From contig NC_079136.1 in NCBI RefSeq assembly GCF_945859705.1, forward strand, positions 5,187,501-5,251,500: 64,000 nt of DNA. The letters run 5' to 3'. The stretch comes from Episyrphus balteatus. Its lineage: Eukaryota; Arthropoda; Insecta; Diptera; Syrphidae. The position numbers and the translations under genes were made by a program. Shown piece by piece: positions 49,281 through 60,335 of the stretch (the stretch's first letter is position 1; each line of letters starts with the position of its first letter). The notes under the pieces were generated by a model. It worked only from the letters and a program-made list of their open reading frames with translations, did not search any database and was not told the DNA's origin.

Positions 49281-49891
49281 TTTGCTAACAAGGTTTTTGA
49301 TGAAAGAATGGCATTTCCAAAACCAGACTTTTTGAAGTCAATTCGCGATTTAAAGTGAATTCTTCAAAATGCGTCTGTTTTGTTTAGTGCATTTTTTTCA
49401 TTTTTTGTCCATTAGTGTCCATTATTTGGTAATTTATAGATTCCCGCGATAAATTCAGTTCTCCACAGGTTTTTTTAACAGACACACCAAAACTATGACT
49501 TGCAACAGAAGATGCACTAATTTCAATGTTAAGTTCCGTCGTTTTGACCAATTTTTTACAAATCGGAGCCTTAACAAGTCTGTCAGTTTTATACGTGCTT
49601 GAAACATGTAAAATACATTACCTTACCTTACCAACGTTGAAAAAGAACGTTTGTTAAAATATTTGTTTTCCCTCAAAAATTAGTACTTTTTATACAAAAA
49701 AATGCAGCCTCGAAGCATAATACCAACTATTTGACTGACATTGACCATCATGAGATTCACCATAAGTCCATAATATACTTATTGTTATTAAATAACCGTC
49801 AACTTCCTTATTTTATGTTTAAGCGTTACAGATTATTCTCATCAGTAAGAAAAATGTTCATTTTGTCAAAATACTTTTTCCGACCATTGTA

Positions 49892-51917
49892 GCTACTTTT
49901 AGAAATAATTTAAAAAATATAGAGGATTCAAGAGGCCCAAGGTGCAAAAGATCTTATTTTTGAATTTCAAAGCACAGCCTTCCATCTAACACCTTCAACT
50001 TCGATGTTCTCCTCAACGATTCAACTAATGTCCTCATATTTAGTAAATGACCGTAAGCAAAGGCGTTCTTATAGGAGCCTTTTGTTAATGCAAAATTATC
50101 ATTTTATCTTTCTTATCGTTAACCGTTTTCTTCAGATACACCGAAAAAAAAAAAATTTGATAATAAAAGCTATCAAATTAATATTTTTGAGTGACAAAAG
50201 TCATTAAAAAATTGAAATATCAATTTATTATATATTATTATCATATCAATTTGACATTTTTTAATTTGAGGTGGATACCTAATGAAAATTTCACTTTACA
50301 ATTAAAATATCAATGTTGACTAGATTTTCCGTTTCACTTTATTAAAATGATATTTCTTTCTTTTTCTTTTTATTATTTTAAGTATTTTCTTTCCTTTTTC
50401 AAAACATTTCTGAAAGTGAATATTCTTTATAAAATAGTGGTGATATTATTTTTTCTATTATAACATAGGTGATATACCTAATTGTTTTGTTATTTTCTCC
50501 CAAACTATGTGAAGTAAAACCTTATTGATTGCCGATCAAATTTTCTCAGTTAGTCATACATTTTACTTTGAAAATTTTACATTATATTTTAGAAAATTGT
50601 CCCTCCCGCCTAAACAAAGGGAGAGAGACACCCCCTCTTCTACAAAATACCGTTATCAATTCTTGTCGCCTAAGTTTTAGTAATCTCCCCTATTAGTTCA
50701 AAGTATGTATTTAGGTATTGAAAACAGTTTTACCAGAATAACCTCGCTAAGATTTGAACTTGATATCGGCTGGCTCATGGCCCACAAATCACCTACGCAA
50801 CTCTATTTATTTCTAGGATATAAAACTTTGACTCTTGAAAAGGCCATAAGCCACATATCTAGCAGCGTTATGTTTTGCACTTTTCAATTCCCACAGATTT
50901 CAAACATGGTATAAAAAATTTTGTTTTTTGACAAGCCCTTGTCGAAAAAAATTAACAAAACATTCAATTGTCACTTAAAAACAAGGTATGAAAAAAAAAT
51001 GGAAAACATCAATTTCATTCACTTGTACCAAAGCTGAGAAAAAGAATTTATAGATACAATTGAGTCAATAATCCTAACAAACTGTCAGTCAATGTGTGCG
51101 TATCTAAATTATTTGTTGCTTGACAAGAACTTTCATCCTCTTCCATAAACAACACAATACGTTATCGTAGAATACCTCTTACCCAGTTCGTATACATAAA
51201 ACCCAAGCACATTTCTATCATCAATCCCTTTGGGCAATTTATTTACGCTTTGTTAAAACAGGATAGGAAAGTAAGGCTAGGTACTGTTTTCGTTAGATAG
51301 GCTTTTGTAGATTCTCGTCTCTTATTTTAGTCTCTTAGATATTATACTTGTCGATTTGTACAAACAAAACACTGCCGATGGGATTGTTATTGAAATTAAA
51401 CTTGGGGTTGGACGATTGCTTGCTTGTTTATCCTTTTGCTATAAATACTCGAATTTGTTATCCAAATATGTGTTTTGTTGTTAAATAGGGTAGGTAGGTA
51501 CGTAACATTCTTTTTTTTTTTGTCATACTTAATCATTGAATTGACAAAGAGGTGTTGGTGGGGAAAGTATTAGATATTGTGTATTTGAAAGTACCTGTTA
51601 CATTTGGTGACAAAAAATCTGGTAGAAAAGTATGAAATATGAGAATTTATTCAGAAAAGGAAAAGAATTTGAGTAAATATCAAACAGAAATATTTTAAAT
51701 GGTGTAGAAGAATAAGATTTGTGAAGAATTATATCGATTCCAGTTAGTTCGAGAGAAAAAGGAATGTAAGCAATAAATATGTATAAAAATATGTTGTATA
51801 AAATTTAAAACAAAAATAATTTAGACCTTTTCCGAGTTTGCTAACAATTAAACTTCCCCACACCTGTTATAAGGACTGAGGAGTCCTTTAACTACTAATC
51901 ATTTTCTGAATTGATTA
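49892..51917. other. AT-rich intronic stretch, nothing firm
   Basis: No gene, RNA or terminal repeats recognised. Somewhat less AT-rich around 50570-50920, with no convincing coding frame. Confidence 0.5.
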
Positions 51918-52271
51918 CATGATTTGATGAAAAAAGGGGTAAACGATGGTATTATATACACATATTCATTTTTAACATCTGAGCGCCAATTTTTCGTAAA
52001 CTCGGTACGCCTTTGGAACTCTTTACCTGGATGTATTAAAGAAATACAAAACACAAACAGAATGCGAAAGGATTTAAGAAAATATTATTCAGCAGGAAAT
52101 GTTTAGATTTAATAGTTATTGAAGAATTATATATTAAATTATCCTTTTTGAAGTATTTTAATATTAAATTATGCTTGCACTAATAGTAAAATTAGCTTAT
52201 AACTAAATTATAAGATATTGTATCTTAATTAAGCAATAACGAAATAAATAAATAAAAATAAATAAAATAAA
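51918..52271 (+). mobile_element. 5'-truncated non-LTR retrotransposon, C-terminus plus AT-rich tail
   Basis: The frame 51924-52106 (+) contains RQFFVNSVRLWNSLPGCIKE, the conserved extreme C-terminus of CR1/Jockey/I-type reverse transcriptase ORFs (FxxxxxxxWNSLPxxI), followed by a stop at 52104-52106. About 130 bp of 3' UTR lead to a tail of AAATA-type repeats (52240-52271), the usual LINE 3' signature. All upstream parts are missing. It abuts a family F copy. Confidence 0.8.
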
Positions 52272-52272
52272 T

Positions 52273-54169
52273 GTGATACATGATTTCAAGGTTTTTTTTA
52301 ATGTTGATTCCAAGAAATTTAATATCAAGGCAATCTGACGTCTCTGAAAAAAGTTAAATCTGTTTTTCATCTGTCAACCCATATTATTATAACAGTTGCA
52401 ATCTTACTATCGAAAAACCCTTAAAAGTTATGTTAGAGGTACCAAATTAAAAATACTTTAAAGTCTATAGATTAAAAATTGCCGGTGTTGCCGTTTTGAT
52501 TTTTTAAATTTAATTGAAGATTTTTGTGAACAAAAACAAATTTTTTTCAAAAATTTTTCTTAAATTTCATAAATTAATTAATGCCAAAAGATTGTCTAGG
52601 AAATTCAAGGAAAAAAAATATATATAGGAGTGAGGGACAATCTTCCATAGTTCAAGCGATAGATGCAATTTTCTTATTAATTGCCTTCAAACACAAAAAA
52701 AATATTTGAACACAAAGGCAACACCTACAAAATTCAAATATAAATTTTTTAAAAGCTAGAAGCTTAGTCAAATATGTAAAATTAAAATTAAGTTAATTGA
52801 ATGAACGGCTTTTGAAAGAATGGTAATTGAACCCAGATTTTTGAAAAAAATTATTGGAAAAATTTTAACATGTCGTTTTTTAAACTTGGTCCTAATATAA
52901 AATGCATTTATTTTCAAATTTGTTTGGCCGCATTTATTATGATTTCAAATTATAAAAGGAAATGTCAATATGTATTACGGTTTATGAAAAAAATTAAAAA
53001 GTATTTCATTTTCGAAGAACTTTTTTTAATAAAAGTTTTGAAAAAAAAATGTAACTTATTTTTTTTTTAAAGTTCAACATCTAAACATAAAATTATTTTT
53101 TATTCATTTAATAACCCTTATTATTGAAAGTAAAATAGCAAAAATTTAAAGTTCCTATTTACCACAGTCTTTGAGAAAATTAATTATTTCAATGCAAAAA
53201 TTCAGTTTTAATGAAAAAAAACCATTCAAATTGAAGTAATTTTTCATTTTTTTTTTTTTTTTCAAAAGTATGATATATTTTACCTTTTTTGCTTCGAAAT
53301 TCAACTGATAATATTTATGGCCAAAAATTTTTTAAAATAAATTCATATTTTATTAGAAAAAGTTTGGAAAAAGTCATTTTAAATTTTTCTAAATTCTAAA
53401 TTCTTTTTTAAATTCTGAGTTTGAGGACCATTTTTTCAAAAAGTCTTGATTAAATTTAGTGGATTTAAATTTAAGAGATAAGAATGAGCTTCTGGCTTTT
53501 TAAAAATGAATTTTAAAATATTGTAGGTGTTGCCGTTGTTTTCAAAATATTTTTTTTGTGTTTGAGGTCAGAATGTTAGAAAATTTCATTTATCGCTTAA
53601 ACGATGGAAGATTGTCCCTTACTGCATTTTATATATTTTCCTTAAATTACCTAGAGAATCTTTTGCTATCATTTGTTTTATGAAATTTAAGAAAAAAAGA
53701 TGGTTTTGTTAAAAAAAATTAATTTTAATTTTAAAAAACAATACGGCAACACCGGCAATTTTTAATCTATAGACTTTAAAGTATTTTTAATTACCTACGT
53801 TTGAAAAAAAAATCGTCAAAATCAGAGCTGTTCGGCCGGGTTCCCTAATTTGCTTTAGTTACTCTACTAATAGAATATCCAAACAAAGATAGAAACAAAA
53901 AAATTAGCCTATTAGCACTAATTCCAAGATTGCACCAGGATGTTTTTAGTGCATATCCCAAAATTTCCCGTTTTTTTCAAAAAATACTAATTTGTCATAG
54001 ATATGAATGTTTTTTTTATTGTATTGTTTTGATTCTTAATGATAATGGATATGAAAACCTTCAAAATCACGACTTGCGGACATGAACTTTTTCTAGACTT
54101 TTGAGGTATATGTTATAGAATGCCAAATAGAATTAACATTCGTTCCGAGGTTAAACCCTTTTTTGACTG
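52273..54169. mobile_element. Family F palindrome, copy 2, interrupted by family G copy 3
   Basis: 52273-52448 matches the left arm of the 35.6-kb copy (from GATACATGATTTCAAGG to ACCAAATT). 53870-54169 matches the right arm (from ATATCCAAACAAAGAT to AACATTCGTTCCGAGGTTAA) and ends TTTTTTGACTG. The outer left arm and the middle are lost, the latter where family G inserted. Confidence 0.75.
52446..53869. mobile_element. Family G element, copy 3, left-truncated
   Basis: In opposite orientation over most of its body to copies 1 and 2 (for example the ATGTCGTTTTTTAAACTTGG segment at 52869), which is possible because family G arms are inverted. The right end GCTTTAGTTACTCTACTA is intact. The left end begins about 80 bp inside, joined to family F at a shared AATT, suggesting a microhomology deletion after insertion. 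Confidence 0.75.
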
Positions 54170-54379
54170 GATTATTGGTACATTTACCTGTTGATATCGT
54201 ATTCATCTTTGATTTGTCGTTTTTAACCGTTGAATCGTCGATGTTCTAGCTGCCAGGCCCTTCTGATTATTTGATTGCCCTATTACTCCGTTATTGTGAC
54301 AGGTTCACCTGTTGATTACCAAATTTTTCCATTTATTCCAGTAGAAAGGTTATTTAAACTTCGTATTGTTAAATATAAT

Positions 54380-54632
54380 TTGTAGCAAAATTGCATACGA
54401 GATAAAAAATTGTTGGTTTGATAAACTCATTATTAATCAATGTTTAAATGAAATAGTTGTAAAAACAAAGCAATATTCTAGTTTAAAGGAGGGGTTATTA
54501 AAAAATTTACAAAAACTGCGTTAAATCCAAAGACCGTAAAGATTTGGAATGAACAAGTTACCAAATTCTGAGAGTCATTAAGTTGGTATTTCAGCATATT
54601 TTGTTTGGACCATTACTTTTGGTACTCCATGT
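54380..54632. mobile_element. Old, diverged right arm of a family B MITE
   Basis: Follows the family B right-arm order (AAAAACTGCGTTAAATCC, then GGAATGAACAAGTTACCAAA, then CCATTACTTTTGG) but with many substitutions, and ends GGTACTCCATGTA instead of GGGACACCCTGTA. It shows family B was active over a long period. Confidence 0.72.
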
Positions 54633-55140
54633 ATAAAGAAAAAAAACTCTAACGATTTTCAAAAAAACTTCTAAAAATTCTTTATTGCACAAAAATTTGT
54701 ATGGTATACTTCGACAAAACCACTTAAAAAGATAGTTTTTAATTTAAAAAACAAGAAACAAAATAACTTTTTGGGAATTAATAGATTTTTTAGACCCCAT
54801 TTTCTGAAACGAAACTTAAATATTTAAGTAAAACATAAAATCTTATTCCCTACTTTTTCCTCTGCACATAAGGTTTTAATATTTTACATAAGGTTTTATG
54901 TAGAACTTAAATCCTTAAGTTTAATTTCAGCAAACAGCTCTTATACAATTAAATAAAAAATATTCTTTTATGGATTTAAAAAATATGTAGTATTTATTAA
55001 AGCAACTTTTAACATAAGAACGTGTGAATTGAATTTCGTTTACGAATCCTAATCGCAAGTATAGAAGAACATACATTTTTTTAGTATACCTATTTAATAC
55101 ATTTTTACCACTATGTCTTTGAACTAATATTTAAAAAGAG

Positions 55141-55195
55141 GTTGTCTGTAAAGCCGGATTACGGACGATGATTTTACGTGATAACGTTGCCAGAA
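55141..55195. repeat. Conserved short repeat shared with 22983-23035 (inverted)
   Basis: TGTCTGTAAAGCCGG, ATGATTTTACGTGATAACG and the bases between them match the complement of the segment near 23000 with only a couple of differences, although the surrounding DNA differs. Its nature is unknown. Confidence 0.65.
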
Positions 55196-55379
55196 AATAG
55201 GTTGTATGCTTTTGTTTAAAATGAGTCAATTGAAGCGTTTACTTATTTCAAACAATCATAATTTACAAGAAAAAGCTAAAACAAAATACCTTTTTTATTT
55301 TCTCATATTAATTTTTTTTTTTAATTATGCAATTTAAAAGCCAAGTATAAAAATAATTTATTGAAAACAATCATTTTCT

Positions 55380-55790
55380 TCAAAAAAGCAAAAAAAAAAC
55401 CCTATAATTTTATATTCGAACGCTATTGAATCAATTGTTTTCAATGATAACCTATAAAAAATTTTATACCATCTGAAAGCTTATTGTCTTGGCTCAAAAT
55501 ATATATATTTTAGGTCTATGAGACATCTACAAAAAGAGCTAGAATTTTTTGAACTCAATCTATTTTCATCAAAAAAAGCAAAAAAAAACATTTATTTTTA
55601 TGTTCTCTTGCTATGGAATCAATTTTTTTCAATGACAACCTATATTAAATTATATCATGTGAAAGCTTATTATTTCACCTTTCACATGACCTTTCAATCT
55701 TATTTCTGTGATGCCTACAAGAAAAGTTAGAATTTGTTAAAGCCAACCATGTCGAAATTCCATACTCAGATTACGGTACTTCCTACATAT
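55380..55790. repeat. Fragment of family M
   Basis: Contains two of the 188-bp units (ATCTGAAAGCTTATTGTCTT, then AGACATCTACAAAAAGAGCT, then GTGAAAGCTTATTATTTCAC) and the AGATTACGGTACTTCCTACA segment, in the orientation of the 17.8-18.1 kb arm. The frame 55518-55730 is translation of this repeat. Confidence 0.75.
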
Positions 55791-56953
55791 GAATGTACAA
55801 TTATGTGTAATATACCAAATGAAAGGTAATATTATCAGGATAGGTGTTTTTCAAAAAAAAATCCGTATCAGACGCCTAATTTTTTTTTCTCTCATCTTTC
55901 ACCTGGCATCTTTAGAATTGTCAAAAAAAATTTCCTTTATCCAAAATCACCATTTTGTCATAGCCCAAATACGTGTATACAACGTTCAAACAAAACGTTA
56001 TAGCTTAGTTTCTATGACTTCGCGTTTAGATTTTAGCCCAAATTTCATCTTTCCGTTTTATCCCTGTTTACCCTATTAAATGACGGAATTTTTAAAAATC
56101 CTTCATTTGGATTAAGCTTTAGGTTAATATCTTTCAAATAAGCTATAGAAGATTTTTGTATCTCTAATAGTTTATTTTTAATTTTGAATTGAAATTTTTT
56201 GCCGCACTGCGAAAGTGCGAGAGTGTAACGTTAGAAAATGGCGTCACTTTTTTGTGGTGTCTGCAATGGTTCATCGATTTATAAGACGTTATCACGTCAA
56301 AATAGTTTAAAAAAACCTAACCATTTTTTTGGATTGCAAGTTTACTCATAGAACTAAAGGTTTCAATATAAAATAACTGAGTTTTCATTTTTGAATATAC
56401 ATGCATGTACGGTACGTACGTGTTCTTTATCTTGATATTGATTTTTGTCCTATAATAATACCCACATCGCAAGTTAAAACTAACAAAAACCATATAATTC
56501 CTGGTTTTTTTCAACTCCACGGATATACATTCCACTAATACATTCTCCGGTATATAAGAATTCTTCAACTTTCTTATCTCCTTCTATCCAGAAATCGATT
56601 CAACAATCTGATTATATTAAAAAAAGAGTGTGTGTACACATGTACACGCGACTGAAGTTATACTTCTCATTCAGTATATGTAAATGAATTTCATTTGATA
56701 TTTTTAATTTCTATTATTAAATTAATTAATCCACACATCGTTTTTTTACATTTTTATCAAGTGAACAATAAATTAATTCTTTCATCCTCCTTGCGTCCAT
56801 GTAGTTTTCAATTTATTCTGTGAAATTTACACATGTTGTGCGGTTCAGAACGTACGGTATACGCTTAACGAAACTAAATGAATTGAGCATAAAATGTGCC
56901 ATATGGTTATTTTATGAGAATTGTGTGTGCTTCAGCACTAGTAGTAGCAATAT
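55791..56953. other. AT-rich intronic stretch, nothing firm
   Basis: The frames at 55789-56079 (+) and 56317-56568 (-) have no recognisable domain. No paired repeats were found. Confidence 0.45.
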
Positions 56954-57335
56954 GGAACTTGCAGGGTTGCTACAAAGCTCAAAAGTGAGCTGAGCTCAGC
57001 TCACAGCTCAGCTCAAATTTTGAGCTAGCTGACTTTTTGAGCTATGTACCATAGCTCAGCTCATTTGAGCTGAGCTGAAAGTCAGCTGAGCTGATGGTTG
57101 AGCTGAGCTGTTGGGTGAGCTAAAGTAAAGTGAGCTGAGCTGAGCTGTGATGGGTGAGAGGATACATTGATTTTTATTTGGAAAGTATAATGAAATATGA
57201 AGATATTTTAAACTTTTATAAAACACCATAGCTCAAGATGTTTGGTTCTAGTTATTAATGGAATTATTTTAACACATGGATATTTTTATAAATAAAACAG
57301 ATAATTTTTCGTGATCTCTCTCTTGGTTTTTTTAA

Positions 57336-57568
57336 CCCTAGAAAGATAATCATAATATACGTCTCAGAGACGTATGATTCTAAAAAAGATTTTTGGTCTT
57401 ATGTTAACACTTTTTGTCATATTTATTTAACTCATTACTTAGATTATTTTAAAGAAGTGATATAATAAATCAAATCAATTTAACAAAAACCCAGAAATTT
57501 GAATTGAATTAGATAAAACAGTTCTTTACACGCCATACGTCTTACAGACGTAGATTATCTTTCTAGGG
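57336..57568. mobile_element. 233-bp piggyBac-like MITE
   Basis: TTAA flanks it at 57332-57335 and 57569-57572. The ends are CCCTAGAAAGATAATC and, complemented, CCCTAGAAAGATAATC: a perfect 16-bp terminal repeat. Subterminal ACGTCTCAGAGACGT and ACGTCTTACAGACGT are small palindromes. Nested in the GAGCT-rich hAT element. Confidence 0.87.
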
Positions 57569-57632
57569 TTAATAGTAAATATATTTCTATTTTTTTAGTA
57601 AAATATTTCTTTTTTAATCATAAAAAAAATCA

Positions 57633-58520
57633 GGTACAATCCGGTTTTACGACTTTTTTCAAAATTCCGAGAAAATCGCGTTTGAAAGTTGGGGTAAATT
57701 TTTTTTCGAAAAATCCCCGAATCTTTGAACGCTCCTGGAAGCTAAACCGCTTGAGAGCAATTTTTGGGAGTGGTGCCAAATGATAGCTTGTGTCATGGGC
57801 CTACGCTTTGCACATTATCAGATTTTTAAAAAATCGCCTTCCATGTTAAACCGCCACATCATGCCTTTTTTTTCAGAATCGGGCTTAACTTTTTTTTTAC
57901 CTTTAAGTTCTCCTGGTTTGAGAACGCGTGTACCTACAGGGATGGAAGTTGTACCCAAATGTAGGTTAGAGTCCCCGCTACCTTTTGGCATCAAAAAAAA
58001 TTTTTTCATTTTTTTCAAAATTCCGAGATATAGGCGTTGCAAGTCTTTGATCTAGAGACAGGGGAGTGGTGCCATATGGAAGCTTATATTCTCAGCTACC
58101 CGAAAGTGGTATAATCCGGTTTTTCGATTTTTTTCAAAATTCCGAGAAAATCGTGTTTGAAAGTTGGGGTAAATTTTTTTTTTCGAAAAATCCCCGAATC
58201 TTTGAACGCTCCTGGAAGCTAAGCCGCTTGAGAGCAATTTTTGGGAGTGATGCCAAATGATAGCTTGTGTCATGGGCTTACGCTTTTCACATTGTCAGAT
58301 TTTTAAAAAATCACTTTGCATGTTAAACCGCCACATCATGCCTATTTTTTCAGAATCGGGCTTAACTTTTTTTTTACCTTTAAGTTCTCCTGGTTTGAGA
58401 ACGCGTGTACCTACAGGGATGGAAGTTGTACCCAAATGTAGGTTAGAGTCCCCGCTACCTTTTGGCATCAAAAAAAATTTTTTCATTTTTTTCAAAATTC
58501 CGAGATATAGGCGTTGGAAG
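57633..58520. repeat. Tandem duplication, two units of about 477 bp
   Basis: The segment from ATCCGGTTTT through GAACGCGTGTACCTACAGGG to GACGCC-like end AGGCGTTG is present twice in direct orientation (57633-58042 and 58108-58517), with few differences; GATAGCTTGTGTCATGGGC starts at 57782 and 58259. It forms the body of the surrounding hAT-type element. It gives two similar reading frames of 91 and 105 codons without recognisable domains. Confidence 0.85.
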
Positions 58521-58644
58521 TTGGGGCGCTCACTTTCAGCTCAGCTCACTTTCAGCTCAGCTCAAATGAGCTAAGCTATGGTACCTAGCTCAAATTTGAG
58601 CTGAGCTGTGAGCTGAGCTGAAATGTTAGCTTTTTGCAACCCTG

Positions 58645-58770
58645 GCAACTTGCCACATGTAACTTGCCACATGCAACTTGCCACACGAAATTTGCCACAT
58701 GCAACTTGCCACACGCAACTTGCCACATGTAACTTGCCACATGCAACTTGCCACATGAAACATGTAACTT
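58645..58770. repeat. 14-bp minisatellite, unit CAACTTGCCACATG
   Basis: About nine tandem units of CAACTTGCCACATG, with variants (TAACTTG, CACACG, one 10-bp short unit). It begins exactly at the right target-duplication copy of the hAT-type element, whose GCAACTTG is the first unit. Its translation gives a spurious Cys/Trp repeat peptide. Confidence 0.88.
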
Positions 58771-60335
58771 GCTACGTGTTGTGTGTTTTATGTTTGCCGT
58801 ACTGTGGCGTACTGCATTTTTAAATACTAAAGTACTGCGTACTCTAAAGGTGAAACGACAGCCCTGCTACCCAGGGTGATCGCGTCATAATCCCTTTGAC
58901 ATTCTTGTCAAAAAGTAAATTTTCATACCCACCCTCCCATAAGAAGTATAACTTCAAAAATCTTCCTATTCGTTGACACAATGTCAATGTTTGAGGCGTA
59001 ATAGGTATATGAAGTATGATACCTAAAATAAATTGATCTCAATATCGAGGCAATAATTCTTCTTTTTGTACTCAGCGCACATACTCTTGGGTTTTGACAT
59101 CTTTTCGAAAAACTTCATAACCCAAGCGCAGGAGCTTATATTTCCACACAATTCCTTCTGGGTGTATGTTTTTTTTTTTTTTGTTTTGTTGGAATTGATA
59201 AAAACAGGTAGGTTGGATGGCTCATGAGGGAACTCTTCACAGATAGCCTTGTTATTTTCTTTTTGTTTTGTTGTTGTATTTTCCATTTAATAATGCCAAG
59301 GGCAATGTTATTCAAATTCAACTTGGGGATCAATTTACACCTACATCGTGAGCGCGTTACATGTTAAGAGATTCAAATATTCCATTTTCGTGTTCTTTTA
59401 TTTAATTTTTTCTTTTGTTTTTTTTTTTTTTTTTTTTTTTTGTTTAAGACGGCCGCACAGTGGAACGTCTAGTACAAAATTCCGGACATTGCGTGAACAT
59501 TTTTTTTTCATTCTTGTACATATTTTTTGTTTGTTAATCATAGAAAATTGTCCCTTCTTTCATAATCCACAAGTTATTTTTATCAAAATGTTTTGGTTTC
59601 CAAGATACAGAGTCTCAAGTGGGGACTATTTCACAAGAAAAAAAAATAATGTTTTTCTTAGAAATTTTCATACTCTTATATCTGGCTCATTTTTTAAGAT
59701 ATCTTCTTGAAATAAATTTTGTTGATAAGATACTGATATCTTAAATATATATTTAAGAAAAAAATCCTAAAATTTTATTTCTAAATAATTCTAAAACACG
59801 TTTTTCTATAACCCTTTTTGAAAATTTCTCTTCAACTTTGAAAAGGCTTTTAAAAAAATGCTCACATATGCCCGCTCTCTTAGTAATCTAGAATGAAAGC
59901 TTAATAGTTCGTGTATAATATTTTAAAAAATTTGGATCCGAACGAATCGGACCCCGTTTTTTAGAGCACCATCTTTATAAATTTAACCCTTTAGGTAGTA
60001 TTTTTTTATTTATTTTTTTTATTTTTTCCTATCTGTAAAGGGGAGGGTTGGTGTTATTTGGCTAGCTTAAAGTGACATGGGGTAGTTTAAACCAAGAATG
60101 TAACTACTGAATACATAACGTAAGGCAGATTGACCAAAAAAATAAAAAAAGAGTGAGTAAAAACAATTAATTTTTAAGGTTTTTTTAAGAGTAAAGCACT
60201 GTCAGAGTGATCAACGAATGAACGAACTGTAATTTTTTATGCTTATGTATTTTCTAACAAAATCTGGATAATGAAGTAGCAATCTAACTAAAGTTTAAAT
60301 TAAAAAAATATATATATATTTCAATTTCTAAAGCC
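58771..60335. other. AT-rich intronic stretch, nothing firm
   Basis: Long T-runs (59167-59181 and 59418-59440) and no convincing gene. TTAATAGTTCGTGTATAA near 59909 recurs near 60412 beside the tandem array, hinting at a shared source. Confidence 0.5.

Larger units (their letters stand above)
45882..49889. mobile_element. Tc1-type foldback element hosting two others, family H
   Basis: The ends are CAACAGTCGGAAAAAGTATT and, complemented from the right, CAATGGTCGGAAAAAGTATT, each next to TA. The arms continue inward as inverted copies (AAAATGAACATTTTTCTTAC, then CATGATGGTCAATGTCAGTC, then AATGGCATTTCC), spanning about 390 bp on the left and 600 bp on the right, with a small insert in the right arm near 49470-49700. 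Termini of this kind are typical of Tc1-like elements, but no transposase is present. The loop contains a hAT MITE and family G copy 2, plus about 370 bp of unrecognised DNA (47392-47759). Confidence 0.8.
56962..58644. mobile_element. hAT-type element with dense GAGCT/AGCTC subterminal arrays
   Basis: The ends are CAGGGTTGC and its complement GCAACCCTG. The flanks GGAACTTG (56954-56961) and GCAACTTG (58645-58652) form an 8-bp duplication with one mismatch. Both ends carry dense GAGCTGAGCT / AGCTCAGCTC clusters (56988-57150 and 58527-58622) in inverted arrangement, including the shared CATAGCTCAGCTCATTTGAG segment. The body contains a piggyBac-like MITE and a two-copy tandem repeat. The frames at 57780-58055 and 58257-58574 are copies of that repeat. 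No transposase. Confidence 0.8.

Noticed and set aside
41168..53070. Similar 66-68-codon frames at 41168, 48564 and 52870
   Set aside because: They are the same stretch of family G copies; the conservation is explained by element copying, and the sequence is dominated by A/T runs.
57780..58574. Two similar 91- and 105-codon frames
   Set aside because: They are the two units of a non-coding tandem duplication inside a hAT-type element, with equally long frames on the opposite strand.
58571..58823. Cys/Trp- and His/Cys-repeat peptides
   Set aside because: Direct translations of the 14-bp minisatellite in two strands; 14 is not a multiple of 3, so the pattern is accidental.
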